A DNA stretch of 64,000 nt from Prosopocoilus inquinatus (GCA_036172665.1 CM069880.1:2916501-2980500), one strand, 5' to 3'; numbered from the stretch's first letter, positions 10,878 through 25,032 are shown. The notes: generated from the letters alone by a model not told the origin. Numbers and translations: made by a program.

Positions 10878-11920
10878 ATACATCACAGGAACAACGCTAA
10901 TACGTGTTGTTTCGTTCAAAACTATTTCCAGCTTCTGCTGCGTCCGAGAACTTTGTTTCTCACATCAGAGTTACTGGAGTCCATCGAAACGCCAAATAAC
11001 ATGATAGATGAGTAAGGATTGATTAGATACATCACAGGAACAACGCTAATGCGTGTTGTTTCCTTTAAAACTATTTCTAGCTTCAGCTGCGTCCGAGAAC
11101 TTCGTATCTCACATCAAAGTTACTGGAGTCCATCGAAACGCCAAATAACATGTTAGATAAGTAAGGAACGTTTAGATACATCACAGGAACAACGCTAATA
11201 CGTGTTGTTTCGTTCAAAACTATTTCCAGCTTCTGCCGCGTCCGAGAACTTTGTATCTCACATCAGCGTTACTGGAGTCCATCGAAACGTCAAATAACAT
11301 GATAGATGAGTAAGGATAGATTAGATACATCACAGGAACAACGCTAATGCGTGTTGTTTCGTTTAAAACTATTTCCAGCTTCTGCTGCGTCCGAAAACTT
11401 TGTATCTCACATCAGAGTTACTGGAGTCCATCGAAATGCCAAATAACATGATAGATGAGTAAGTATCGATTAGATACAGCACAGGAACAACGCTAATACG
11501 TGTTGTTTCGTTTAAAACTATTTCCAGCTCCTGCTGCGTCCAAAAACTTTGTATCTCACATCAGACTTACTGGAGTCCATCCAAACGTCAAATAACATGT
11601 TAGATAAGTAAGGATCGTTTAGATACATCACAGGAACAACGCTAATGCGTGTTGTTTCATTTAAAACTGTTTCCAGCTTCTGCTGCGTCCGAGAACTTCG
11701 TATCTCACATCAGGGTTACTGGAGTCCATCCAGACGTCAAATAACATGATAGATAAGTAAGGATAGATTAGATACAGCACAGGAACAACGCCAATGCGTG
11801 TTGTTTCGTTTAAAACTATTTCCAGCTTCCGCTGCGTCCGAAAATTTCGTATCTCACAACAGAGTTACTGGAGTCCGTCCAAACGTCAAATAACATGATA
11901 GATGAGTAAGGATCGATTAG
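10878..11920 (+). repeat. HOR unit, 7 monomers (left type 7), second copy
   Basis: It matches bases 1-1043 class by class, including the t115 C variant, the D/E1 hybrid at 11325, the O/G hybrid at 11474 and the a71 I variant at 11772. Confidence 0.9.
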
Positions 11921-13261
11921 ATACATCACAGGAACAACGCTAATACGTGTTGTTTCGTTCAAAACTATTTCCAGCTTCTGCTGCGTCCGAGAACTTTGTT
12001 TCTCACATCAGAGTTACTGGAGTCCATCGAAACGCCAAATAACATGATAGATGAGTAAGGATTGATTAGATACATCACAGGAACAACGCTAATGCGTGTT
12101 GTTTCCTTTAAAACTATTTCTAGCTTCAGCTGCGTCCGAGAACTTCGTATCTCACATCAAAGTTACTGGAGTCCATCGAAACGCCAAATAACATGTTAGA
12201 TAAGTAAGGAACGTTTAGATACATCACAGGAACAACGCTAATACGTGTTGTTTCGTTCAAAACTATTTCCAGCTTCTGCCGCGTCCGAGAACTTTGTATC
12301 TCACATCAGCGTTACTGGAGTCCATCGAAACGCCAAATAACATGATAGATGAGTAAGGATAGATTAGATACATCACAGGAACAACGCTAATGCGTGTTGT
12401 TTCGTTTAAAACTATTTCCAGCTTCTGCTGCGTCCGAGAACTTCGTATCTCACATCAGGGTTACTGGAGTCCATCCAAACGTCAAATAACATGATATATA
12501 AGTAAGGATCGATTAGATACATCACAGGAACAACGCTAATGCGTGTTGTTTCGTTCAAAACTATTTCCAGCTTCTGCTGCGTCCGAAAACTTTGTATCTC
12601 ACATCAGAGTTACTGGAGTTCATCCAAACGTAAAATAACATGATAGATGAGTAAGGATCGATTAGATACATCACAGGAACAACGCTAATATGTGTTGTTT
12701 CGTTTAAAACTATTTCCAGCTGCTGCTGCGTCCGAGAATTTCGTATCTCACATTAGAGATACTGGAGTCCATCGAAACGTCAAATAACATAGTAGCTAAG
12801 TAAGGATCGATTAGATACATCACAGGAACAACGCTAGTACGTGTTGTTTCGTTCAAAACTATTTCCAGCTTCTGCTGCGTCCAAAAACTTTGTATCTCAC
12901 ATCAGACTTACTGGAGTCCATCCAAACGTCAAATAACATGTTAGATAAGTAAGGATCGTTTAGATACATCACAGGAACAACGCTAATGCGTGTTGTTTCA
13001 TTTAAAACTGTTTCCAGCTTCTGCTGCGTCCGAGAACTTCGTATCTCACATCAGGGTTACTGGAGTCCATCCAGACGTCAAATAACATGATAGATAAGTA
13101 AGGATAGATTAGATACAGCACAGGAACAACGCCAATGCGTGTTGTTTCGTTTAAAACTATTTCCAGCTTCCGCTGCGTCCGAAGATTTCGTATCTCACAA
13201 CAGAGTTACTGGAGTCCGTCCAAACGTCAAATAACATGATAGATGAGTAAGGATCGATTAG
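11921..13261 (+). repeat. HOR unit, 9 monomers (A B C D E2 F G H I), second copy
   Basis: It matches 1044-2384 class by class. E2 is at 12517, F at 12666 and G at 12815. Confidence 0.92.
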
Positions 13262-14751
13262 ATACATCACAGGAACAACGCTAATACGTGTTGTTTCGTT
13301 CAAAACTATTTCCAGCTTCTGCTGCGTCCGAGAACTTTGTTTCTCACATCAGAGTTACTGGAGTCCATCGAAACGCCAAATAACATGATAGATGAGTAAG
13401 GATTGATTAGATACATCACAGGAACAACGCTAATGCGTGTTGTTTCCTTTAAAACTATTTCTAGCTTCAGCTGCGTCCGAGAACTTCGTATCTCACATCA
13501 AAGTTACTGGAGTCCATCGAAACGCCAAATAACATGTTAGATAAGTAAGGAACGTTTAGATACATCACAGGAACAACGCTAATACGTGTTGTTTCGTTCA
13601 AAACTATTTCCAGCTTCTGCCGCGTCCGAGAACTTTGTATCTCACATCAGCGTTACTGGAGTCCATCGAAACGCCAAATAACATGATAGATGAGTAAGGA
13701 TAGATTAGATACATCACAGGAACAACGCTAATGCGTGTTGTTTCGTTTAAAACTATTTCCAGCTTCTGCTGCGTCCGAGAACTTCGTATCTCACATCAGG
13801 GTTACTGGAGTCCATCCAAACGTCAAATAACATGATATATAAGTAAGGATCGATTAGATACATCACAGGAACAACGCTAATGCGTGTTGTTTCGTTCAAA
13901 ACTATTTCCAGCTTCTGCTGCGTCCGAAAACTTTGTATCTCACATCAGAGTTACTGGAGTCCATCGAAATGCCAAATAACATGATAGATGAGTAAGGATC
14001 GATTAGATACATCACAGGAACAACGCTAATGCGTGTTGTTTCGTTTAAAACTATTTCCAGCTTCTGCTGCGTCCGAGAACTTCGTATCTCACATCAGGGT
14101 TACTGGAGTCCATTCAAACGTCAAATCACATGATATATAAGTAAGGATCGATTAGATACATCACAGGAACAACGCTAATGCGTGTTGTTTCGTTCAAAAC
14201 TATTTCCAGCTTCTGCTGCGTCCGAAAACTTTGTATCTCACATCAGAGTTACTGGAGTCCATCGAAATGCCAAATAACATGATAGATGAGTAAGGATCGA
14301 TTAGATACATCACAGGAACAACGCTAATGCGTGTTGTTTCCTTTAAAACTATTTCTAGCTTCAGCTGCGTCCGAGAACTTCGTATCTCACATCAAAGTTA
14401 CTGGAGTCCATCCAAACGTCAAATAACATGTTAGATAAGTAAGGATCGTTTAGATACATCACAGGAACAACGCTAATGCGTGTTGTTTCATTTAAAACTG
14501 TTTCCAGCTTCTGCTGCGTCCGAGAACTTCGTATCTCACATCAGGGTTACTGGAGTCCATCCAGACGTCAAATAACATGATAGATAAGTAAGGATAGATT
14601 AGATACAGCACAGGAACAACGCCAATGCGTGTTGTTTCGTTTAAAACTATTTCCAGCTTCCGCTGCGTCCGAAGATTTCGTATCTCACAACAGAGTTACT
14701 GGAGTCCGTCCAAACGTCAAATAACATGATAGATGAGTAAGGATCGATTAG
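13262..14751 (+). repeat. HOR unit, 10 monomers (A B C D E1 D2 E1 B/G H I)
   Basis: It matches 2385-3874 class by class, with the B/G hybrid at 14305. Confidence 0.92.
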
Positions 14752-17700
14752 ATACATCACAGGAACAACGCTAATACGTGTTGTTTCGTTCAAAACTATT
14801 TCCAGCTTCTGCTGCGTCCGAGAACTTTGTTTCTCACATCAGAGTTACTGGAGTCCATCGAAACGCCAAATAACATGATAGATGAGTAAGGATTGATTAG
14901 ATACATCACAGGAACAACGCTAATGCGTGTTGTTTCCTTTAAAACTATTTCTAGCTTCAGCTGCGTCCGAGAACTTCGTATCTCACATCAAAGTTACTGG
15001 AGTCCATCGAAACGCCAAATAACATGTTAGATAAGTAAGGAACGTTTAGATACATCACAGGAACAACGCTAATACGTGTTGTTTCGTTCAAAACTATTTC
15101 CAGCTTCTGCCGCGTCCGAGAACTTTGTATCTCACATCAGCGTTACTGGAGTCCATCGAAACGCCAAATAACATGATAGATGAGTAAGGATAGATTAGAT
15201 ACATCACAGGAACAACGCTAATGCGTGTTGTTTCGTTTAAAACTATTTCCAGCTTCTGCTGCGTCCGAGAACTTCGTATCTCACATCAGGGTTACTGGAG
15301 TCCATCCAAACGTCAAATAACATGATATATAAGTAAGGATCGATTAGATACATCACAGGAACAACGCTAATGCGTGTTGTTTCGTTCAAAACTATTTCCA
15401 GCTTCTGCTGCGTCCGAAAACTTTGTATCTCACATCAGAGTTACTGGAGTCCATCGAAATGCCAAATAACATGATAGATGAGTAAGGATCGATTAGATAC
15501 ATCACAGGAACAACGCTAATGCGTGTTGTTTCGTTTAAAACTATTTCCAGCTTCTGCTGCGTCCGAGAACTTCGTATCTCACATCAGGGTTACTGGAGTC
15601 CATTCAAACGTCAAATCACATGATATATAAGTAAGGATCGATTAGATACATCACAGGAACAACGCTAATGCGTGTTGTTTCGTTCAAAACTATTTCCAGC
15701 TTCTGCTGCGTCCGAAAACTTTGTATCTCACATCAGAGTTACTGGAGTCCATCCAAACGTAAAATAACATGATAGATGAGTAAGGATCGATTAGATACAT
15801 CACAGGAACATCGCTATTGCGTGTTGTTTCGTTTAAAACTATTTCTAGTTTCAGCTGCGTCCGAGAACATCGTATCTCACATCAAAGTTACTGGAGTCCA
15901 TCGAAACGCCAAATAACATGATAGATGAGTAAGGATCGATTAGATACATCACATCATAAACGCTAATGCGTGTTGTTTCGTTTAAAACTGTTTCCAGCTT
16001 CAGCTGCGTCCGAGAACTTTGTATCTCACATCAGAGTTACTGGAGTCCATCGAAACGTCAAATAACATGATAGATAAGTAAGGATCGATTAGATACATCA
16101 CAGGAACAACGCTAATGCGTGTTGTTTCGTTTAAAACTATTTCCAGCTGCTGCTGCGTCCGAAAATTTCGTATCTCACATTAGAGATACTGGAGTCCATC
16201 GAAACGTCAAATAACATATTAGCTAAGTAAGGATCGATTAGATACAGCACAGGAACAACGCTAATACGTGTTGTTGCGCTTAAAACTATTTCCAGCTTCT
16301 GCTGCGTCCGAGAACTTTGTTTCTCACATCAGAGTTACTGGAGTCCATCGAAACGCCAAATAACATGATAGATGAGTAAGGATTGATTAGATACATCACA
16401 GGAACAACGCTAATGCGTGTTGTTTCCTTTAAAACTATTTCTAGCTTCAGCTGCGTCCGAGAACTTCGTATCTCACATCAAAGTTACTGGAGTCCATCGA
16501 AACGCCAAATAACATAGTAGATAAGTAAGGATCGATTAGATACATCACAGGAACAACGTTAATACGCGTTGTTTCGTTCAAAACTATTTCCAGCTTCTGC
16601 TGCGTCCGAAAAAGTCGTATCTCACATCAGAGTTACTGGAGTCCATCGGAACGTCAAATAACATGACAGATAAGTAAGGATCGATTAGATACAGCACAGG
16701 AACAACGCTAATACGTGTTGTTTCGTTTAAAACTATTTCCAGCTCCTGCTGCGTCCAAAAACTTTGTATCTCACATCAGAGTTACTGGAGTCCGTCCAAA
16801 CGTCAAATAACATGATAGATGAGTAAGGATCGATTAGATACATCACAGGAACAACGCTAATACGTGTTGTTTCGTTCAAAATTATTTCCAGCTTCTGCTG
16901 CGTACGAGAACTTTGTTTCTCACATCAGAGTTACTGGAGTCCGTCCAAACGTCAAATAACATGATAGATGAGTAAGGATCGATTAGATACATCACAGGAA
17001 CAACGCTAATATGTGTTGTTTCGTTTAAAACTATTTCCAGCTGCTGCTGCGTCCGAAAACTTTGTATCTCACATCAGAGTTACTGGAGTCCGTCCAAACG
17101 TCAAATAACATGATAGATGAGTAAGGATCGATTAGATACATCACAGGAACAACGCTAATACGTGTTGTTTCGTTCAAAACTATTTCCAGCTTCTGCCGCG
17201 TCCGAGAACTTTGTATCTCACATCAGCGTTACTGGAGTCCATCGAAACGCCAAATAACATGATAGATGAGTAAGGATAGATTAGATACATCACAGGAACA
17301 ACGCTAATGCGTGTTGTTTCGTTTAAAACTATTTCCAGCTTCTGCTGCGTCCGAGAACTTCGTATCTCACATCAAAGTTACTGGAGTCCATCGAAACGCC
17401 AAATAACATGTTAGATAAGTAAGGAACGTTTAGATACATCACAGGAACAACGCTAATACGTGTTGTTTCGTTCAAAACTATTTCCAGCTTCTGCCGCGTC
17501 CGAGAACTTTGTATCTCACATCAGCGTTACTGGAGTCCATCGAAACGCCAAATAACATGATAGATGAGTAAGGATAGATTAGATACATCACAGGAACAAC
17601 GCTAATGCGTGTTGTTTCGTTTAAAACTATTTCCAGCTTCTGCTGCGTCCGAGAACTTCGTATCTCACATCAGGGTTACTGGAGTCCATCCAAACGTCAA

Positions 17701-18625
17701 ATAACATGATATATAAGTAAGGATCGATTAGATACATCACAGGAACAACGCTAATGCGTGTTGTTTCGTTCAAAACTATTTCCAGCTTCTGCTGCGTCCG
17801 AAAACTTTGTATCTCACATCAGAGTTACTGGAGTCCATCGAAATGCCAAATAACATGATAGATGAGTAAGGATCGATTAGATACATCACAGGAACAACGC
17901 TAATGCGTGTTGTTTCGTTTAAAACTATTTCCAGCTTCTGCTGCGTCCGAGAACTTCGTATCTCACATCAGGGTTACTGGAGTCCATTCAAACGTCAAAT
18001 CACATGATATATAAGTAAGGATCGATTAGATACATCACAGGAACAACGCTAATGCGTGTTGTTTCGTTCAAAACTATTTCCAGCTTCTGCTGCGTCCGAA
18101 AACTTTGTATCTCACATCAGAGTTACTGGAGTCCATCGAAATGCCAAATAACATGATAGATGAGTAAGGATCGATTAGATACATCACAGGAACAACGCTA
18201 ATGCGTGTTGTTTCCTTTAAAACTATTTCTAGCTTCAGCTGCGTCCGAGAACTTCGTATCTCACATCAAAGTTACTGGAGTCCATCCAAACGTCAAATAA
18301 CATGTTAGATAAGTAAGGATCGTTTAGATACATCACAGGAACAACGCTAATGCGTGTTGTTTCATTTAAAACTGTTTCCAGCTTCTGCTGCGTCCGAGAA
18401 CTTCGTATCTCACATCAGGGTTACTGGAGTCCATCCAGACGTCAAATAACATGATAGATAAGTAAGGATAGATTAGATACAGCACAGGAACAACGCCAAT
18501 GCGTGTTGTTTCGTTTAAAACTATTTCCAGCTTCCGCTGCGTCCGAAGATTTCGTATCTCACAACAGAGTTACTGGAGTCCGTCCAAACGTCAAATAACA
18601 TGATAGATGAGTAAGGATCGATTAG
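14752..18625 (+). repeat. HOR unit, 26 monomers, second copy
   Basis: It matches 3875-7748 class by class. J 15795, K 15944, L 16093, M 16242, B2 16391, N 16540, O 16689, P 16838, Q 16987, D/B hybrid 17285 and B/G hybrid 18179. Confidence 0.92.
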
Positions 18626-21600
18626 ATACATCACAGGAACAACGCTAATACGTGTTGTTTCGTTCAAAACTATTTCCAGCTTCTGCTGCGTCCGAGAACT
18701 TTGTTTCTCACATCAGAGTTACTGGAGTCCATCGAAACGCCAAATAACATGATAGATGAGTAAGGATTGATTAGATACATCACAGGAACAACGCTAATGC
18801 GTGTTGTTTCCTTTAAAACTATTTCTAGCTTCAGCTGCGTCCGAGAACTTCGTATCTCACATCAAAGTTACTGGAGTCCATCGAAACGCCAAATAACATG
18901 TTAGATAAGTAAGGAACGTTTAGATACATCACAGGAACAACGCTAATACGTGTTGTTTCGTTCAAAACTATTTCCAGCTTCTGCCGCGTCCGAGAACTTT
19001 GTATCTCACATCAGCGTTACTGGAGTCCATCGAAACGCCAAATAACATGATAGATGAGTAAGGATAGATTAGATACATCACAGGAACAACGCTAATGCGT
19101 GTTGTTTCGTTTAAAACTATTTCCAGCTTCTGCTGCGTCCGAGAACTTCGTATCTCACATCAGGGTTACTGGAGTCCATCCAAACGTCAAATAACATGAT
19201 ATATAAGTAAGGATCGATTAGATACATCACAGGAACAACGCTAATGCGTGTTGTTTCGTTCAAAACTATTTCCAGCTTCTGCTGCGTCCGAAAACTTTGT
19301 ATCTCACATCAGAGTTACTGGAGTCCATCGAAATGCCAAATAACATGATAGATGAGTAAGGATCGATTAGATACATCACAGGAACAACGCTAATGCGTGT
19401 TGTTTCGTTTAAAACTATTTCCAGCTTCTGCTGCGTCCGAGAACTTCGTATCTCACATCAGGGTTACTGGAGTCCATTCAAACGTCAAATCACATGATAT
19501 ATAAGTAAGGATCGATTAGATACATCACAGGAACAACGCTAATGCGTGTTGTTTCGTTCAAAACTATTTCCAGCTTCTGCTGCGTCCGAAAACTTTGTAT
19601 CTCACATCAGAGTTACTGGAGTCCATCCAAACGTAAAATAACATGATAGATGAGTAAGGATCGATTAGATACATCACAGGAACATCGCTATTGCGTGTTG
19701 TTTCGTTTAAAACTATTTCTAGTTTCAGCTGCGTCCGAGAACATCGTATCTCACATCAAAGTTACTGGAGTCCATCGAAACGCCAAATAACATGATAGAT
19801 GAGTAAGGATCGATTAGATACATCACATCATAAACGCTAATGCGTGTTGTTTCGTTTAAAACTGTTTCCAGCTTCAGCTGCGTCCGAGAACTTTGTATCT
19901 CACATCAGAGTTACTGGAGTCCATCGAAACGTCAAATAACATGATAGATAAGTAAGGATCGATTAGATACATCACAGGAACAACGCTAATGCGTGTTGTT
20001 TCGTTTAAAACTATTTCCAGCTGCTGCTGCGTCCGAAAATTTCGTATCTCACATTAGAGATACTGGAGTCCATCGAAACGTCAAATAACATATTAGCTAA
20101 GTAAGGATCGATTAGATACAGCACAGGAACAACGCTAATACGTGTTGTTGCGCTTAAAACTATTTCCAGCTTCTGCTGCGTCCGAGAACTTTGTTTCTCA
20201 CATCAGAGTTACTGGAGTCCATCGAAACGCCAAATAACATGATAGATGAGTAAGGATTGATTAGATACATCACAGGAACAACGCTAATGCGTGTTGTTTC
20301 CTTTAAAACTATTTCTAGCTTCAGCTGCGTCCGAGAACTTCGTATCTCACATCAAAGTTACTGGAGTCCATCGAAACGCCAAATAACATAGTAGATAAGT
20401 AAGGATCGATTAGATACATCACAGGAACAACGTTAATACGCGTTGTTTCGTTCAAAACTATTTCCAGCTTCTGCTGCGTCCGAAAAAGTCGTATCTCACA
20501 TCAGAGTTACTGGAGTCCATCGGAACGTCAAATAACATGACAGATAAGTAAGGATCGATTAGATACAGCACAGGAACAACGCTAATACGTGTTGTTTCGT
20601 TTAAAACTATTTCCAGCTCCTGCTGCGTCCAAAAACTTTGTATCTCACATCAGAGTTACTGGAGTCCGTCCAAACGTCAAATAACATGATAGATGAGTAA
20701 GGATCGATTAGATACATCACAGGAACAACGCTAATACGTGTTGTTTCGTTCAAAATTATTTCCAGCTTCTGCTGCGTACGAGAACTTTGTTTCTCACATC
20801 AGAGTTACTGGAGTCCGTCCAAACGTCAAATAACATGATAGATGAGTAAGGATCGATTAGATACATCACAGGAACAACGCTAATATGTGTTGTTTCGTTT
20901 AAAACTATTTCCAGCTGCTGCTGCGTCCGAAAACTTTGTATCTCACATCAGAGTTACTGGAGTCCGTCCAAACGTCAAATAACATGATAGATGAGTAAGG
21001 ATCGATTAGATACATCACAGGAACAACGCTAATACGTGCTGTTTCGTTCAAAACTATTTCCAGCTTCTGCCGCGTCCGAGAACTTTGTATCTCACATCAG
21101 CGTTACTGGAGTCCATCGAAACGCCAAATAACATGATAGATGAGTAAGGATAGATTAGATACATCACAGGAACAACGCTAATGCGTGTTGTTTCGTTTAA
21201 AACTATTTCCAGCTTCTGCTGCGTCCGAGAACTTCGTATCTCACATCAGGGTTACTGGAGTCCATCCAAACGTCAAATAACATGATATATAAGTAAGGAT
21301 CGATTAGATACATCACAGGAACAACGCTAATGCGTGTTGTTTCGTTCAAAACTATTTCCAGCTTCTGCTGCGTCCGAAAACTTTGTATCTCACATCAGAG
21401 TTACTGGAGTCCATCCAAACGTCAAATAACATGTTAGATAAGTAAGGATCGTTTAGATACATCACAGGAACAACGCTAATGCGTGTTGTTTCATTTAAAA
21501 CTGTTTCCAGCTTCTGCTGCGTCCGAGAACTTCGTATCTCACATCAGGGTTACTGGAGTCCATCCAGACGTCAAATAACATGATAGATAAGTAAGGATAG

Positions 21601-21754
21601 ATTAGATACAGCACAGGAACAACGCCAATGCGTGTTGTTTCGTTTAAAACTATTTCCAGCTTCCGCTGCGTCCGAAGATTTCGTATCTCACAACAGAGTT
21701 ACTGGAGTCCGTCCAAACGTCAAATAACATGATAGATGAGTAAGGATCGATTAG
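18626..21754 (+). repeat. HOR unit, 21 monomers, second copy
   Basis: It matches 7749-10877 class by class. The class C monomer at 21010 has a private c at 21039 (offset 30), which falls in the 3' arm region of the dyad. The E/G hybrid is at 21308. Confidence 0.92.
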
Positions 21755-22797
21755 ATACATCACAGGAACAACGCTAATACGTGTTGTTTCGTTCAAAACT
21801 ATTTCCAGCTTCTGCTGCGTCCGAGAACTTTGTTTCTCACATCAGAGTTACTGGAGTCCATCGAAACGCCAAATAACATGATAGATGAGTAAGGATTGAT
21901 TAGATACATCACAGGAACAACGCTAATGCGTGTTGTTTCCTTTAAAACTATTTCTAGCTTCAGCTGCGTCCGAGAACTTCGTATCTCACATCAAAGTTAC
22001 TGGAGTCCATCGAAACGCCAAATAACATGTTAGATAAGTAAGGAACGTTTAGATACATCACAGGAACAACGCTAATACGTGTTGTTTCGTTCAAAACTAT
22101 TTCCAGCTTCTGCCGCGTCCGAGAACTTTGTATCTCACATCAGCGTTACTGGAGTCCATCGAAACGTCAAATAACATGATAGATGAGTAAGGATAGATTA
22201 GATACATCACAGGAACAACGCTAATGCGTGTTGTTTCGTTTAAAACTATTTCCAGCTTCTGCTGCGTCCGAAAACTTTGTATCTCACATCAGAGTTACTG
22301 GAGTCCATCGAAATGCCAAATAACATGATAGATGAGTAAGTATCGATTAGATACAGCACAGGAACAACGCTAATACGTGTTGTTTCGTTTAAAACTATTT
22401 CCAGCTCCTGCTGCGTCCAAAAACTTTGTATCTCACATCAGACTTACTGGAGTCCATCCAAACGTCAAATAACATGTTAGATAAGTAAGGATCGTTTAGA
22501 TACATCACAGGAACAACGCTAATGCGTGTTGTTTCATTTAAAACTGTTTCCAGCTTCTGCTGCGTCCGAGAACTTCGTATCTCACATCAGGGTTACTGGA
22601 GTCCATCCAGACGTCAAATAACATGATAGATAAGTAAGGATAGATTAGATACAGCACAGGAACAACGCCAATGCGTGTTGTTTCGTTTAAAACTATTTCC
22701 AGCTTCCGCTGCGTCCGAAAATTTCGTATCTCACAACAGAGTTACTGGAGTCCGTCCAAACGTCAAATAACATGATAGATGAGTAAGGATCGATTAG
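21755..22797 (+). repeat. HOR unit, 7 monomers (left type 7), third copy
   Basis: It matches bases 1-1043, with the D/E1 hybrid at 22202, O/G at 22351 and I (a71) at 22649. It is the last segment that is clearly left-domain. Confidence 0.9.
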
Positions 22798-23393
22798 ATA
22801 CATCACAGGAACAACGCTAATACGTGTTGTTTCGTTCAAAACTATTTCCAGCTTCTGCTGCGTCCGAGAACTTTGTTTCTCACATCAGAGTTACTGGAGT
22901 CCATCGAAACGCCAAATAACATGATAGATGAGTAAGGATTGATTAGATACATCACAGGAACAACGCTAATGCGTGTTGTTTCCTTTAAAACTATTTCTAG
23001 CTTCAGCTGCGTCCGAGAACTTCGTATCTCACATCAAAGTTACTGGAGTCCATCGAAACGCCAAATAACATGTTAGATAAGTAAGGAACGTTTAGATACA
23101 TCACAGGAACAACGCTAATACGTGTTGTTTCGTTCAAAACTATTTCCAGCTTCTGCCGCGTCCGAGAACTTTGTATCTCACATCAGCGTTACTGGAGTCC
23201 ATCGAAACGCCAAATAACATGATAGATGAGTAAGGATAGATTAGATACATCACAGGAACAACGCTAATGCGTGTTGTTTCGTTTAAAACTATTTCCAGCT
23301 TCTGCTGCGTCCGAGAACTTCGTATCTCACATCAGGGTTACTGGAGTCCATCCAAACGTCAAATAACATGATATATAAGTAAGGATCGATTAG
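21755..23393 (+). repeat. Third, incomplete copy of the 10,877-bp left super-repeat
   Basis: Eleven monomers repeat the start of the left super-repeat: A B C(t115) D/E1 O/G H I(a71), then A B C D. At the next monomer, where copies 1 and 2 carry class E2 (1640 and 12517), the sequence instead has a D/F hybrid at 23394 that belongs to the right domain. The last four monomers (22798-23393) are of classes common to both domains, so the real end of left-derived sequence could lie anywhere from 22,720 to about 23,433. Confidence 0.88.
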
Positions 23394-23433
23394 ATACATC
23401 ACAGGAACAACGCTAATGCGTGTTGTTTCGTTT
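22720..23433 (+). other. Transition between left and right super-repeat domains
   Basis: The last left-only mark is the a71 variant of class I in the monomer at 22649 (base 22719). The first right-only structure is the D/F hybrid monomer at 23394, which carries t rather than the E2-type c at offset 40. Between them lie A B C D, shared by both domains. In the right domain the matching place (45744-47084) reads A B C D E1 D/F G H I, so the unit here lacks one E1 monomer. Either the junction itself or a separate 149-bp deletion removed it. The 149-bp phase is unbroken across the switch. Confidence 0.8.
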
Positions 23434-23989
23434 AAAACTATTTCCAGCTTCTGCTGCGTCCGAGAATTTCGTATCTCACATTAGAGATACTGGAGTCCAT
23501 CGAAACGTCAAATAACATAGTAGCTAAGTAAGGATCGATTAGATACATCACAGGAACAACGCTAGTACGTGTTGTTTCGTTCAAAACTATTTCCAGCTTC
23601 TGCTGCGTCCAAAAACTTTGTATCTCACATCAGACTTACTGGAGTCCATCCAAACGTCAAATAACATGTTAGATAAGTAAGGATCGTTTAGATACATCAC
23701 AGGAACAACGCTAATGCGTGTTGTTTCATTTAAAACTGTTTCCAGCTTCTGCTGCGTCCGAGAACTTCGTATCTCACATCAGGGTTACTGGAGTCCATCC
23801 AGACGTCAAATAACATGATAGATAAGTAAGGATAGATTAGATACAGCACAGGAACAACGCCAATGCGTGTTGTTTCGTTTAAAACTATTTCCAGCTTCCG
23901 CTGCGTCCGAAGATTTCGTATCTCACAACAGAGTTACTGGAGTCCGTCCAAACGTCAAATAACATGATAGATGAGTAAGGATCGATTAG
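22798..23989 (+). repeat. HOR unit, 8 monomers (A B C D D/F G H I), unique in the window
   Basis: It resembles the 9-monomer unit at 45744 (A B C D E1 D/F G H I) but lacks E1. The D/F monomer at 23394 switches between offsets 58 and 74. This is the only place where D is directly followed by D/F, and it coincides with the switch between the two super-repeat domains. Confidence 0.88.
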
Positions 23990-25032
23990 ATACATCACAG
24001 GAACAACGCTAATACGTGTTGTTTCGTTCAAAACTATTTCCAGCTTCTGCTGCGTCCGAGAACTTTGTTTCTCACATCAGAGTTACTGGAGTCCATCGAA
24101 ACGCCAAATAACATGATAGATGAGTAAGGATTGATTAGATACATCACAGGAACAACGCTAATGCGTGTTGTTTCCTTTAAAACTATTTCTAGCTTCAGCT
24201 GCGTCCGAGAACTTCGTATCTCACATCAAAGTTACTGGAGTCCATCGAAACGCCAAATAACATGTTAGATAAGTAAGGAACGTTTAGATACATCACAGGA
24301 ACAACGCTAATACGTGTTGTTTCGTTCAAAACTATTTCCAGCTTCTGCCGCGTCCGAGAACTTTGTATCTCACATCAGCGTTACTGGAGTCCATCGAAAC
24401 GCCAAATAACATGATAGATGAGTAAGGATAGATTAGATACATCACAGGAACAACGCTAATGCGTGTTGTTTCGTTTAAAACTATTTCCAGCTTCTGCTGC
24501 GTCCGAGAACTTCGTATCTCACATCAGGGTTACTGGAGTCCATCCAAACGTCAAATAACATGATATATAAGTAAGGATCGATTAGATACATCACAGGAAC
24601 AACGCTAATGCGTGTTGTTTCGTTCAAAACTATTTCCAGCTTCTGCTGCGTCCGAAAACTTTGTATCTCACATCAGAGTTACTGGAGTCCATCCAAACGT
24701 CAAATAACATGTTAGATAAGTAAGGATCGTTTAGATACATCACAGGAACAACGCTAATGCGTGTTGTTTCATTTAAAACTGTTTCCAGCTTCTGCTGCGT
24801 CCGAGAACTTCGTATCTCACATCAGGGTTACTGGAGTCCATCCAGACGTCAAATAACATGATAGATAAGTAAGGATAGATTAGATACAGCACAGGAACAA
24901 CGCCAATGCGTGTTGTTTCGTTTAAAACTATTTCCAGCTTCCGCTGCGTCCGAAGATTTCGTATCTCACAACAGAGTTACTGGAGTCCGTCCAAACGTCA
25001 AATAACATGATAGATGAGTAAGGATCGATTAG
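23990..25032 (+). repeat. HOR unit, 7 monomers (A B C D E/G H I)
   Basis: This is the right-domain 7-monomer form, distinct from the left one: it has one hybrid (E/G at 24586) and no O/G or D/E1. It opens the first 7-11-17 block. The same unit occurs at 35165, 40380, 43211, 47085 and 58260. Confidence 0.92.

Larger units (their letters stand above)
10878..21754 (+). repeat. 73-monomer super-repeat, left domain, copy 2 (10,877 bp)
   Basis: The second full copy has the same 7-9-10-26-21 order of HOR units as bases 1-10877. The offset is exactly 73 x 149 = 10,877 bp. One private base is seen, c at 21039 in a class C monomer where copy 1 has t. Such identity across 10.9 kb, against 3-9% divergence between neighbouring monomer classes, implies that the unit was copied as a block recently. 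Confidence 0.93.
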
